NCBI GenBank assembly: GCA_023249165.1
Contig: JAHFDE010000065.1
Span: 1 to 11,087, forward strand
Reading direction: 5' to 3'
Source: Candidatus Methylomirabilota bacterium
GTDB lineage: Bacteria; Methylomirabilota; Methylomirabilia; Methylomirabilales; CSP1-5
Length of the DNA stretch: 11,087 nt
The notes below the pieces were generated by a model. That model did not search any database and was not told where the DNA came from. It saw nothing but the letters and a program-made list of their open reading frames with translations. Positions 5,924 through 11,087 of the stretch are shown here, piece by piece; position 1 is the stretch's first letter, and every line of letters starts with the position of its first letter. Made by a program: the position numbers and the translations under genes.

Positions 5924-6525
5924 GCGCAAATGAGCACCTCGAAGAACGCCGGGAGGCCTCGACGGCCTCGCTAGCACTGGTCGTGGGGATCTTGATTGGG
6001 ACGGCGTTTGCCTTCCTGGCAGCCACGGCACCCTTCACGCACCTGATGGGCCACAGCCGGGCCGCGGTTGCGTCGGCGTTTCACGGGCTGAGCGCGTTCC
6101 TCTATCTGATCGTCGGGACCATCGGGCTCTATCTAGCGTGGCGCCTCTGGACGGGGCGGATCCGGGCCTTTGCTGATCTCCAGCTCCTGGCCACCGTCTC
6201 TGCGACGCTGTCCTTTATCGCCATCTTGTTCGGGAACTGGCTCTACATATACTACAGGGCCACGGACCCGGAGAGCCCACGGTCATGGTTCATGGCGAAC
6301 ATGCCGATGATCCACAAGATCTTTTTCGAGTTCAAGGAGTTCGTGGCGCTGTTTACGCTACCGTTGACCGTCGCCGCGGCGTTCATCCTCTGGTACTACG
6401 GCGCGCACGTGCTGGACCGGAAGTGGATGCGCTACACGGTCGCGGTGCTCCTGGCGCTGTCGTTTTTCTATCTAGTCGTCGCTTTCGGCCTGGGCGCTGC
6501 GGTCACCAAGCTTCGTCCTGCGTAG
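5920..6525 (+). CDS. Five-helix membrane protein of unknown function
   Basis: This 201-residue protein has about five transmembrane helices near residues 17-39, 55-75, 88-112, 137-160 and 171-194, and a polar N-terminal tail. I do not recognise the family. Histidines H41, H45, H55 and H132 lie at or near helix ends and could in principle bind haem or copper, but no established motif is present. A strong ribosome site, GGAGG at 5906-5910, lies nine bases before the ATG. It lies between the P19-like gene and nirK in one orientation with short gaps. A role in electron delivery or assembly for the nitrite reductase is therefore possible but unproven. Confidence 0.85.
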   Translation: MSANEHLEERREASTASLALVVGILIGTAFAFLAATAPFTHLMGHSRAAVASAFHGLSAFLYLIVGTIGLYLAWRLWTGRIRAFADLQLLATVSATLSFIAILFGNWLYIYYRATDPESPRSWFMANMPMIHKIFFEFKEFVALFTLPLTVAAAFILWYYGAHVLDRKWMRYTVAVLLALSFFYLVVAFGLGAAVTKLRPA

Positions 6526-6556
6526 CGGGGAGAAGGCGGGAAAGGGGGGAGAAGCG

Positions 6557-6964
6557 GTGAACACCAAGCTTATCACACAGGATCGCGAGGTCGAGGTGGC
6601 CCGGACACCACCAGCCACCAGACACCGAGAGAGCGGGCCGGCGGTGGCCGCGATCATCTCAGCGATGCTCGGAATGCTCACGTTGGCGTTGGTCAATCTC
6701 GGCACGCAAGCATCGAAGGCCTTTAATACGTGGGTCCACGGGATTGGCAAGCTCTGGATGCCGGGGGCCGAGGGGATCGGGCCGTACTCGGGGAAAGAGA
6801 CCCTCTCCGCGCTGGTGTGGATCGGCTCATGGATAGTCCTACATGTGGCGCTCAGGAACCGGGACCTGAACCTCGGCCGTTGGCTGATCGTCTTCCTGAT
6901 CGGGATCGGCATCGCCACGACCCTCCTCTGGCCACCGGTCTTTGAGTACCTGGCGGGTCATTGA
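6557..6964 (+). CDS. Small three-helix membrane protein of unknown function
   Basis: This 135-residue protein starts with GTG, behind GGGGGGAG at a normal distance; no in-frame ATG offers a better start. Hydrophobic segments are visible at about 28-50, 82-98 and 106-124. The N-terminal 26 residues are polar. A loop between the first two helices contains WVHGIGKLWMPG and IGPYSGKETL. The family is not recognised. It lies 31 bases after one membrane protein gene and 51 bases before nirK. The two membrane proteins may form a complex that serves the periplasmic enzymes encoded on both sides. Confidence 0.82.
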   Translation: MNTKLITQDREVEVARTPPATRHRESGPAVAAIISAMLGMLTLALVNLGTQASKAFNTWVHGIGKLWMPGAEGIGPYSGKETLSALVWIGSWIVLHVALRNRDLNLGRWLIVFLIGIGIATTLLWPPVFEYLAGH

Positions 6965-7015
6965 CCCCAGGCTGAAGAAGGTAACAGCAGAGGCAAAGCG
7001 AAAGGGGGAAGCTCA

Positions 7016-8056
7016 ATGAAGAAGGCTGTATGGGTTCTTGCTGCGTCGATAGCGCTGGGCACCGGAATAACCCTATCTCTCTGGAGCCCAGTGGAGGAAA
7101 GGGCCCAAGCATCACAAAAAATCACCGCTGAACTCTTACCCCCCCCTCGGGTTCCGCCTCCCATCACCCGTCGCGAGCCTGCCACTGTGGTGGTGCGGCT
7201 CGAGTCCTTCGAAAAGCGGGGACGGCTGGCTGATGGGGTCGAGTATGAGTTTTGGACGTTTGGTGATTCAGTTCCGGCTCCCTTGATCCGAATCCGGGAG
7301 GGGGACACGGTGGAGATTCACCTGAAGAATCATTCGAGCAGCAAATTTGCCCATTCCATCGATCTCCATGCTGTGACCGGCCCGGGAGGCGGTGCCAAGT
7401 TCACCCTGACAGCGCCGGGTCAGGAGACGGCCTTCACCTGGAAGGCGCTCAACCCCGGGCTCTACGTCTATCACTGCGCGACACCCATGGTCTCCCATCA
7501 CATCGCCAACGGGATGTACGGGCTGATCCTGGTGGAACCCAAGGGGGGCCTGCCGCGGGTTGACCGGGAATACTACGTGATGCAGGGGGAATTCTACACG
7601 GCCGGGGGCTTGGGGGAGAAGGGGTTTCAGGCCTTCTCCTTCGAAAAGATGTTCAAGGAGCAACCCGAGTATGTGGTCTTCAACGGCTCGAGCGGTTCTC
7701 TGAGGGGAAAGAATGCCTTACAGGCTAAGGTCGGCGAAAAGATCCGCATCTTCTTTGGTGTGGGCGGACCCAATGTCACCTCAAGCTTCCACGTGATCGG
7801 GGAGATCTTCGACCGCGTGTATCCGGAAGCGGCGAGCGAGGCCCTCCGCAATGTCCAGACTACCCTCGTCCCGGCCGGCGGAGCAACCATGGTCGAGTTC
7901 CAGGTGAACGTGCCCGGCACATTCGTCCTGGTCGATCACAGCCTGACTCGCGTCGAGAAGGGGGCTATCGGGGAGCTCACCGTGGAGGGTGCAGAGGTCT
8001 CGGAGATCTTCCGTCCGGAGCGGATCGGTCTAACAGGCGGCACGGGCGCCCACTAA
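7016..8056 (+). CDS. nirK: Copper-containing nitrite reductase (NO-forming)
   Basis: This 346-residue periplasmic enzyme reduces nitrite to nitric oxide in denitrification. It has an N-terminal signal (about 1-32, ending ERAQA) and two cupredoxin domains, the usual NirK length. Type 1 copper ligands are visible as H113, C154, H162 and M167 (YHCATPMVSHHIANGM). Type 2 ligands are H118, H153 and H308 (LVDHSL). Catalytic Asp116 (HSIDLH) and His259 (SSFHVIGEIFD) are also present. The domain-2 signatures VFNGSSGSLRGKNAL and KIRIFFGVGGPN match NirK rather than laccase-type oxidases. The ATG at 7016 follows AAAGGGGGAA. It sits in the unit driven by the sigma-54 promoter at 5306-5321, unlike the common NnrR/FNR control of nirK. 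Confidence 0.95.
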   Translation: MKKAVWVLAASIALGTGITLSLWSPVEERAQASQKITAELLPPPRVPPPITRREPATVVVRLESFEKRGRLADGVEYEFWTFGDSVPAPLIRIREGDTVEIHLKNHSSSKFAHSIDLHAVTGPGGGAKFTLTAPGQETAFTWKALNPGLYVYHCATPMVSHHIANGMYGLILVEPKGGLPRVDREYYVMQGEFYTAGGLGEKGFQAFSFEKMFKEQPEYVVFNGSSGSLRGKNALQAKVGEKIRIFFGVGGPNVTSSFHVIGEIFDRVYPEAASEALRNVQTTLVPAGGATMVEFQVNVPGTFVLVDHSLTRVEKGAIGELTVEGAEVSEIFRPERIGLTGGTGAH

Positions 8057-8060
8057 CCAG

Positions 8061-8084
8061 ACGGGTCTTGCCGAGGAAGACCGT
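8061..8084. other. Possible RNA hairpin after nirK
   Basis: ACGGGTCTT (8061-8069) can pair with AAGACCGT (8077-8084) across a 7-base loop if one G is bulged. It starts four bases after the nirK stop. There is no T-run, so it may be a processing or stability element rather than a terminator. Confidence 0.3.
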
Positions 8085-8131
8085 GGACGAAAATACGCAT
8101 CTGAAGGGCGCGCACGGGCCTGAGGCGGAGC

Positions 8132-8521
8132 ATGAAGATGCTTGGGGACCCCGAAGTCCAGCGCCGGATACTCATAGTCGAAGATGACGAGGATATGCGA
8201 GAGAATCTCCGGCGGATCCTCACGCTGGCCGGATACCAGGTCCACCTGGCCCGAGACGGCAGCGAGGCCATCACCGCCCTTCAAACTGAGCCGTTTCATC
8301 TGGTCCTTACCGACCTGGTCATGCCGCGGATGGGAGGCCTGGAGCTCTTGCGGGAGATCCGGCGGCGAGAACGAGATCTGCCGGTCGTCTTCCTCACGGC
8401 CTTCGGCAAGCCGGCTGCCTTTGCGGAGGCCATGGATCTCGGGGCCATCGGTTTCATCACCAAGCCCTTTCACGCAAACTCCCTCTTGGCGGTCATCCGG
8501 GAAGTTATTGACAGGCCATGA
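8132..8521 (+). CDS. Stand-alone response-regulator receiver protein
   Basis: This 129-residue protein consists only of a receiver domain and has no output domain. Key residues are E17/D18/D19, phospho-acceptor D61 in LTDLVMPRMGG, T89 and K111 (TKPF). All are present, so phosphorylation is expected. It could relay phosphate, act as a phosphate sink for the kinase at the window start, or signal by protein contact. An alternative start two codons later (ATG 8138) cannot be excluded; GAGGCGGAG precedes the first ATG. Its stop overlaps the next gene's start as ATGA. The gap to nirK is 75 bases, so it may belong to the nirK transcript. Confidence 0.93.
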   Translation: MKMLGDPEVQRRILIVEDDEDMRENLRRILTLAGYQVHLARDGSEAITALQTEPFHLVLTDLVMPRMGGLELLREIRRRERDLPVVFLTAFGKPAAFAEAMDLGAIGFITKPFHANSLLAVIREVIDRP

Positions 8522-8805
8522 AGGGGATGAGGTTGTTCTCGCGGGCCGAGCGGCAGGCCTTGCGCGTGGCCGCCGAGACGGTCGAGGCCCATCAGATGAT
8601 CGAGCAGCTCAAGAGCTCGCAGATCCTGTCGGGCTACCGGGGGGCGCCTCCCTCGGACATCGACGCGATTGCGGACTGCCTCGAACGACTCTCGCAGCTC
8701 GCCCTGGACTTCCCGGAGCTTCACGAGCTCGACATGAACCCCTTGATCGTCTTTGAGCAGGGGAAGGGCGCCGCGGTCGTCGATGCTCGCATCTTCATCT
8801 CTTAG
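8518..8805 (+). CDS. C-terminal ATP-grasp fragment of an ADP-forming acyl-CoA synthetase
   Basis: Residues about 27-95 match the end of the ATP-grasp subunit of ADP-forming acetyl/acyl-CoA synthetases. Telling stretches are MIEQLKSSQILSGYRGAPP, SDIDAIADCLERLSQLA, DFPELHELDMNPLIV (the Mg-binding NPL segment of succinyl-CoA synthetase-like enzymes) and VVDARI. A full ATP-grasp subunit is over 200 residues, and most of its nucleotide site is absent, so catalysis alone is unlikely. The first 26 residues (MKGMRLFSRAERQ and onward) are unrelated to that family. The start at 8518 overlaps the receiver gene's stop as ATGA, showing translational coupling. It may be a gene remnant or a small binding domain reused as a partner of the receiver. 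Confidence 0.72.
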   Translation: MKGMRLFSRAERQALRVAAETVEAHQMIEQLKSSQILSGYRGAPPSDIDAIADCLERLSQLALDFPELHELDMNPLIVFEQGKGAAVVDARIFIS

Positions 8806-8845
8806 GGGCACCCAGGCGAGTGACGCATCGGTCCACCCCTGACCG

Positions 8846-8863
8846 CCCCGCTCCGGAGTGGGG
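8846..8863. other. Hairpin between convergent genes
   Basis: CCCCGCTCCGGAGTGGGG forms a near-perfect palindrome with one G-T pair. It lies between the plus-strand ATP-grasp fragment and the minus-strand TPR fragment, where a two-way terminator would be expected. No T-run is present on either side, so the role is uncertain. Confidence 0.3.
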
Positions 8864-8881
8864 TGCTGAGCGAAGAGGGAT

Positions 8882-9154
8882 TTACTGTTTCAGGGTGGAT
8901 CGCAAGCGGAGATACTGCTCCCTGCCCTGGGGCAGGCCCGCCTCTTCCGCCGCCTTGTATTTTTCCAGGGCTTGTTTGAGATCTCCTCTCGACTCGTAGA
9001 GGGTCCCGAGATTGAACAAGGACTTCCCGTACCTCGGGTTGATCTCTAACGCCCGCTTGTAAAAGCTCTCGGCCTCCTCGAATCTCTTCTGCTGGGGGGG
9101 CGATCCTCCTGCCCGAAGGGGTCCTCCAGGTTGAACCGAGCATCGAATACTCAC
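8882..9154 (-). pseudogene. C-terminal fragment of a tetratricopeptide-repeat protein
   Basis: Reading the minus strand, residues about 23-75 hold one to two TPR units: KRFEEAESFYKRALEINP, then YGKSLFNLGTLYESRGDLKQALEKYKAAEE. The C-terminus then ends normally (LRLRSTLKQ). TPR units mediate protein-protein contacts. The first 22 residues (MSIRCSVQPGG and onward) are not TPR. They come from the antisense of a plus-strand barrel-protein fragment, so the real gene has lost its 5' part at about 9093-9100, in a run of G. The open frame of 90 codons could still be translated, but it has no good ribosome site. It is most likely a truncated relic. Confidence 0.6.
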
Positions 9155-9324
9155 ACTGGTCTACGAACGATATAGCGATCGCCGGGTTTACCGTCTTCGA
9201 GGCGATCGTGATCGGAACGATCCGGGTGGACGAGCTCAACCGCGACATCGTGACCGCTGCGCTCACGCTGCGGTACGGGATCCTCGACCGGCTGCAGGCC
9301 GATGTCAGGGTCCCCGTCTTGTGG
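9103..9324 (+). pseudogene. Internal fragment of an outer-membrane barrel (transporter-like) protein
   Basis: One plus-strand frame reads ILLPEGVLQVEPSIEYSHWS, then GFTVFEAIVIGTIRVDELNRDIVTAALTL and RYGILDRLQADVRVPVLW. This resembles the first strands of outer-membrane barrel proteins often labelled transporter or phenol-MetA-degradation-like, which typically read LLPxGxxQxEPSxxYxH and RYGLTDRLQLEARVP. There is no start codon or signal peptide before it, and similarity stops at about 9324. Both ends are therefore missing. It overlaps the antisense end of the TPR fragment, marking a rearrangement point. Confidence 0.5.
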
Positions 9325-9391
9325 GGAGAGGCTTTTTGGGGTAGCATCTACCTACTGAAACCGTCCGGTCCGATGCCGTCGGGAGAGAGCG

Positions 9392-9790
9392 ATGATGCGG
9401 GCGCTGTTGCTCGTGGACCACGGAAGCCGGCGGGGAGAGGCCAATACCGTCTTGGTCCAGGTGGCAGACATCATCCGCCGCCAGTCCGATTTTGCGGTGG
9501 TCCACTATGCCCATATGGAGATCGCCGAGCCGACCATCGCCCAGGGGTTTGACGCCTGTGTGGCCGATGGGGCGCGCGAGGTGATCGTCCACCCCTATTT
9601 TCTGGCGCCGGGATCGCACTACAACGAGGATATCCCGCGGCTGGTGGCAGAGGCGGCCGCCAACCATCCGGGGGTCCGTTGGACGATCACGGAGCCGCTC
9701 GGAATCCATCACAAGCTCTGCGAGGTCGTCCTGGAGCGGGTGGAGGCGGCGATCGAGCGCGCCGCCGGACCCCGGGCCCGCCGCACCTAG
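9392..9790 (+). CDS. cbiX: CbiX/SirB-type sirohydrochlorin chelatase, short form
   Basis: This 132-residue enzyme inserts cobalt or ferrous iron into sirohydrochlorin, feeding cobalamin or sirohaem synthesis. The N-terminal metal-site motif LLLVDHGSR contains His10. The second motif, VHPYFLAPGSHYNEDIP, contains His76 and the following Glu-Asp. Conserved Glu43 (AHMEIAEPTI) lies between them. The length fits the short, single-domain chelatases that act as dimers, rather than the long fused forms of about 250-300 residues. The start at 9392 (or the adjacent ATG at 9395) follows GGGAGAGAG. Which metal is used cannot be read from the sequence. There are no other tetrapyrrole genes in view. Confidence 0.85.
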   Translation: MMRALLLVDHGSRRGEANTVLVQVADIIRRQSDFAVVHYAHMEIAEPTIAQGFDACVADGAREVIVHPYFLAPGSHYNEDIPRLVAEAAANHPGVRWTITEPLGIHHKLCEVVLERVEAAIERAAGPRARRT

Positions 9791-9792
9791 CC

Positions 9793-9822
9793 CGGATTAT
9801 TCATCCAGGAATGAATAATCCG
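9793..9822. repeat. Perfect 12-bp inverted repeat
   Basis: CGGATTATTCAT (9793-9804) and ATGAATAATCCG (9811-9822) are exact reverse complements around the loop CCAGGA. It begins three bases after the cbiX stop. The AT-rich arms contrast with the surrounding GC-rich DNA. It could be a transcript-end hairpin, a protein-binding dyad or one copy of a dispersed repeat. No other copy is in this window. Confidence 0.75.
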
Positions 9823-9836
9823 CCCTCCGGGCCGTT

Positions 9837-9899
9837 CGACATGCTCACGGTCCCGAGCAGAGCCGAGGGGCTTCGACTTCGCCCCGCGTTTACGGGGCG
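9837..9899. repeat. REP-like palindromic block between cbiX and menG
   Basis: CGACATGCTC followed by GAGCAGAGCCG (9837-9865) forms an imperfect dyad. It is followed by a perfect hairpin, CGCCCCG-CGTTTA-CGGGGCG, at 9880-9899. The words TTCGACATGCTCACGG and CTTCGACTTCG are typical of dispersed palindromic elements in GC-rich genomes. The gap from 9791 to 9994 holds no credible gene. Confidence 0.5.
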
Positions 9900-9994
9900 T
9901 CGCTCAGGGCTAGACTTCAGGCCAGTCACCCCCGGGGAAACCCTGTGCAGTCTGCGGGCTCGAACAGTCATTCCCCTGATGAGGGATGGTCGCC

Positions 9995-10723
9995 ATGGGA
10001 GCCGACCCTGCGACGGCAAGGCGCGAAGAGGTGCGGCGCATGTTCGCGTCGATCGTGGGGCGGTACGACCTGCTCAACCGCCTGCTCAGCCTCCGTCGCG
10101 ACGTCTACTGGCGCCGGGTTGCAGTTGCCCTGGGCGAGGTCCCCAGGGGTGGAGATGTCCTGGACCTCTGCGCCGGGACCGGCGATGTGGCGCTCGAGAT
10201 CGTTCGGCAGGGTTCGGGGGCGCGGGTCATCGCCGTGGATAACTGTGAACCGATGCTGATCCGCGGCCTGCACAAGGCCAAGAGGGCGAACGCGGCGGAT
10301 CAGATCCGTTTTGCGGTTGCCCCGGCCGAGGAGCTCCCCTTTGCCGATGCGACCTTCGATCGGGCCTTCGTGGCCTTCGGGGTTCGGAACATCGCCGACC
10401 GGCGACGGGGGCTCCGGGAGATGGCGAGGGTCCTGAAACCCGACGGACGGGCGATCATCCTGGAATTCTCCACCCCTTCGTCCCCCCTCTTTGGACCACT
10501 CTACCGGTTTTACTCCCATCGGATCCTGCCCTGGATCGGCGGTCTCTTGTCGGGTAACCGGGCCGCCTACGAGTATCTTCCGGCCTCGGTGGACGGCTTC
10601 CCCTCGCCGGAGGGGTTGCAGGCCCTGATGGAGGACGCGGGGTTCATCGATGTGTCGGTGGTCCATCTCACCTTCAGGATCGTGACCGTCCACCAGGGGA
10701 GAAAGGTCACCCGGCATGGTTGA
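9995..10723 (+). CDS. menG: Demethylmenaquinone/2-polyprenyl-benzoquinol C-methyltransferase
   Basis: This enzyme of about 242 residues transfers a methyl group from S-adenosylmethionine to the quinone ring, late in menaquinone or ubiquinone synthesis. Motifs include an N-terminal FASIVGRYDLLNRLLSL, SAM-binding motif I DVLDLCAGTGDVALE, the acidic end of strand two (VIAVDN), PAEELPFADATFDRAFVAFGVRN and REMARVLKPDG. The UbiE signature region EFSTPSSPLFGPLYRFY, then RAAYEYLPASVDGFP, follows. The ATG at 9995 is preferred because GAGGG (9981-9985) is well placed; an in-frame ATG at 9986 has no ribosome site. The stop overlaps the next gene by 8 bases. The MqnP-like neighbour favours menaquinone, so menG is used, with ubiE as synonym. 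Confidence 0.92.
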   Translation: MGADPATARREEVRRMFASIVGRYDLLNRLLSLRRDVYWRRVAVALGEVPRGGDVLDLCAGTGDVALEIVRQGSGARVIAVDNCEPMLIRGLHKAKRANAADQIRFAVAPAEELPFADATFDRAFVAFGVRNIADRRRGLREMARVLKPDGRAIILEFSTPSSPLFGPLYRFYSHRILPWIGGLLSGNRAAYEYLPASVDGFPSPEGLQALMEDAGFIDVSVVHLTFRIVTVHQGRKVTRHG

Positions 10724-11087
10724 AGCGCGCAAACCCCTCGGCCTCTTCGAACAGCTTGGTCTCTTTCTCGAGCTGATCAAGTTCCCGCATACGATCTTTG
10801 CCCTTCCCTTCGCCTTGACGGGTGCGGTCCTGGCCGCCCAGGGGTGGCCGGAGGGTGAGAAGGTCCTCTGGATCCTGGTGGCGATGGTAGGTGCCAGGAC
10901 CGGGGCCATGGGGGTCAACCGGCTGGCGGACATGGAGCTGGATGCCCTGAACCCGCGGACCGCCCGTCGTCCCCTTCCCGTGGGCCTGATCCGCCCCCTG
11001 ACGGTCCTGGTGATTGTGATCGTGTCCTTCGGCCTCCTGGTCTTTGCAGCGGCCCAACTGAATCGCCTGTGTCTGTACCTCTCACCC
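10716..11087 (+). CDS. UbiA-family prenyltransferase, MqnP-like (3' truncated by window edge)
   Basis: The first 124 residues of an integral membrane enzyme that joins a polyprenyl chain to an aromatic ring in quinone synthesis. LIKFPHTIFALPFALTGAVLA opens the first helix, as in the UbiA/MqnP group. The magnesium-pyrophosphate motif NRLADMELD (68-76) provides N68, D72 and D76, followed by NPRTARRPLP. This version is common in the futalosine-pathway enzyme MqnP. The gene overlaps menG by 8 bases (ATG 10716, menG stop 10721-10723), so the two form a quinone operon. The frame is open to the last base. Confidence 0.9.
   Translation, partial: MVEARKPLGLFEQLGLFLELIKFPHTIFALPFALTGAVLAAQGWPEGEKVLWILVAMVGARTGAMGVNRLADMELDALNPRTARRPLPVGLIRPLTVLVIVIVSFGLLVFAAAQLNRLCLYLSP

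Noticed and set aside
9208..9552. 114-codon plus-strand frame as a gene
   Set aside because: Its first part is the internal barrel fragment, and the rest is a shadow of cbiX in another frame; no ribosome site at 9208.
9968..10933. 321-codon open frame on the minus strand
   Set aside because: It is antisense to menG and the UbiA-family gene, both with full motif sets; its sequence is low-complexity and shows no domain.
1..11087. CRISPR array, tRNA, rRNA, transposase or phage gene
   Set aside because: No regularly spaced direct repeats, no recognisable RNA gene and no transposase or integrase motifs were seen on either strand.

Overview
The window is an 11 kb, GC-rich, gene-dense bacterial segment. 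Codon use, sigma-54 machinery, a copper nitrite reductase (NirK) and MenG/UbiA-type quinone genes suggest a respiratory, facultatively anaerobic or denitrifying bacterium. The style recalls Methylomirabilota/NC10-Rokubacteria or other deep-branching soil and sediment lineages, but this placement is a weak inference with no marker gene behind it.

Layout, left to right. (1) 2-2096: the 3' end of a sensor histidine kinase overlaps a complete NtrC-family, sigma-54-activating response regulator. (2) 2097-2538: a long gene-free stretch with a degenerate inverted repeat, two regulator-type dyads, an IHF-like site and a near-perfect -24/-12 promoter. (3) 2539-5037: GNAT acetyltransferase, tandem universal stress protein, a broken CBS-domain gene and biotin protein ligase (birA). 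(4) 5038-5370: a second gene-free stretch with the same regulatory layout. (5) 5371-8805: a P19/Tp34-like periplasmic metal-binding protein, a tiny ORF starting like a PII protein, two small membrane proteins, nirK, a stand-alone receiver protein and a fragment of an ADP-forming acyl-CoA synthetase. (6) 8882-9324: fragments of a TPR protein (minus) and an outer-membrane barrel protein (plus), joined head to head. (7) 9392-11087: CbiX-type chelatase, repeats, menG/ubiE and the start of a UbiA/MqnP prenyltransferase.

The main discovery is a self-contained regulon readable from sequence. Upstream of both the GNAT-Usp unit and the P19-like/NirK unit lie two 18-bp dyads of the form TGGGRCA-N4-TGYCYCR, an IHF-like site, and the sequence TGGCACT-N4-TTGCT. 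The proximal dyad sits 107.5 bp from the promoter and the IHF-like site 41 bp from it in both places, so the geometry is identical. The adjacent NtrC-type regulator has GAFTGA, Walker and Fis-HTH motifs and is the obvious candidate activator. I infer a two-component switch that turns on copper-dependent nitrite reduction and a stress/acetylation module together, comparable in logic to hypoxia or nitric-oxide stress regulons. The signal is not visible because the sensor part of the kinase lies outside the window.

The segment also carries decayed or recycled gene pieces: the CBS remnant, the PII-like peptide, the ATP-grasp fragment and the TPR/barrel junction. This fits an accessory region with a history of rearrangement next to ordinary quinone-biosynthesis genes.
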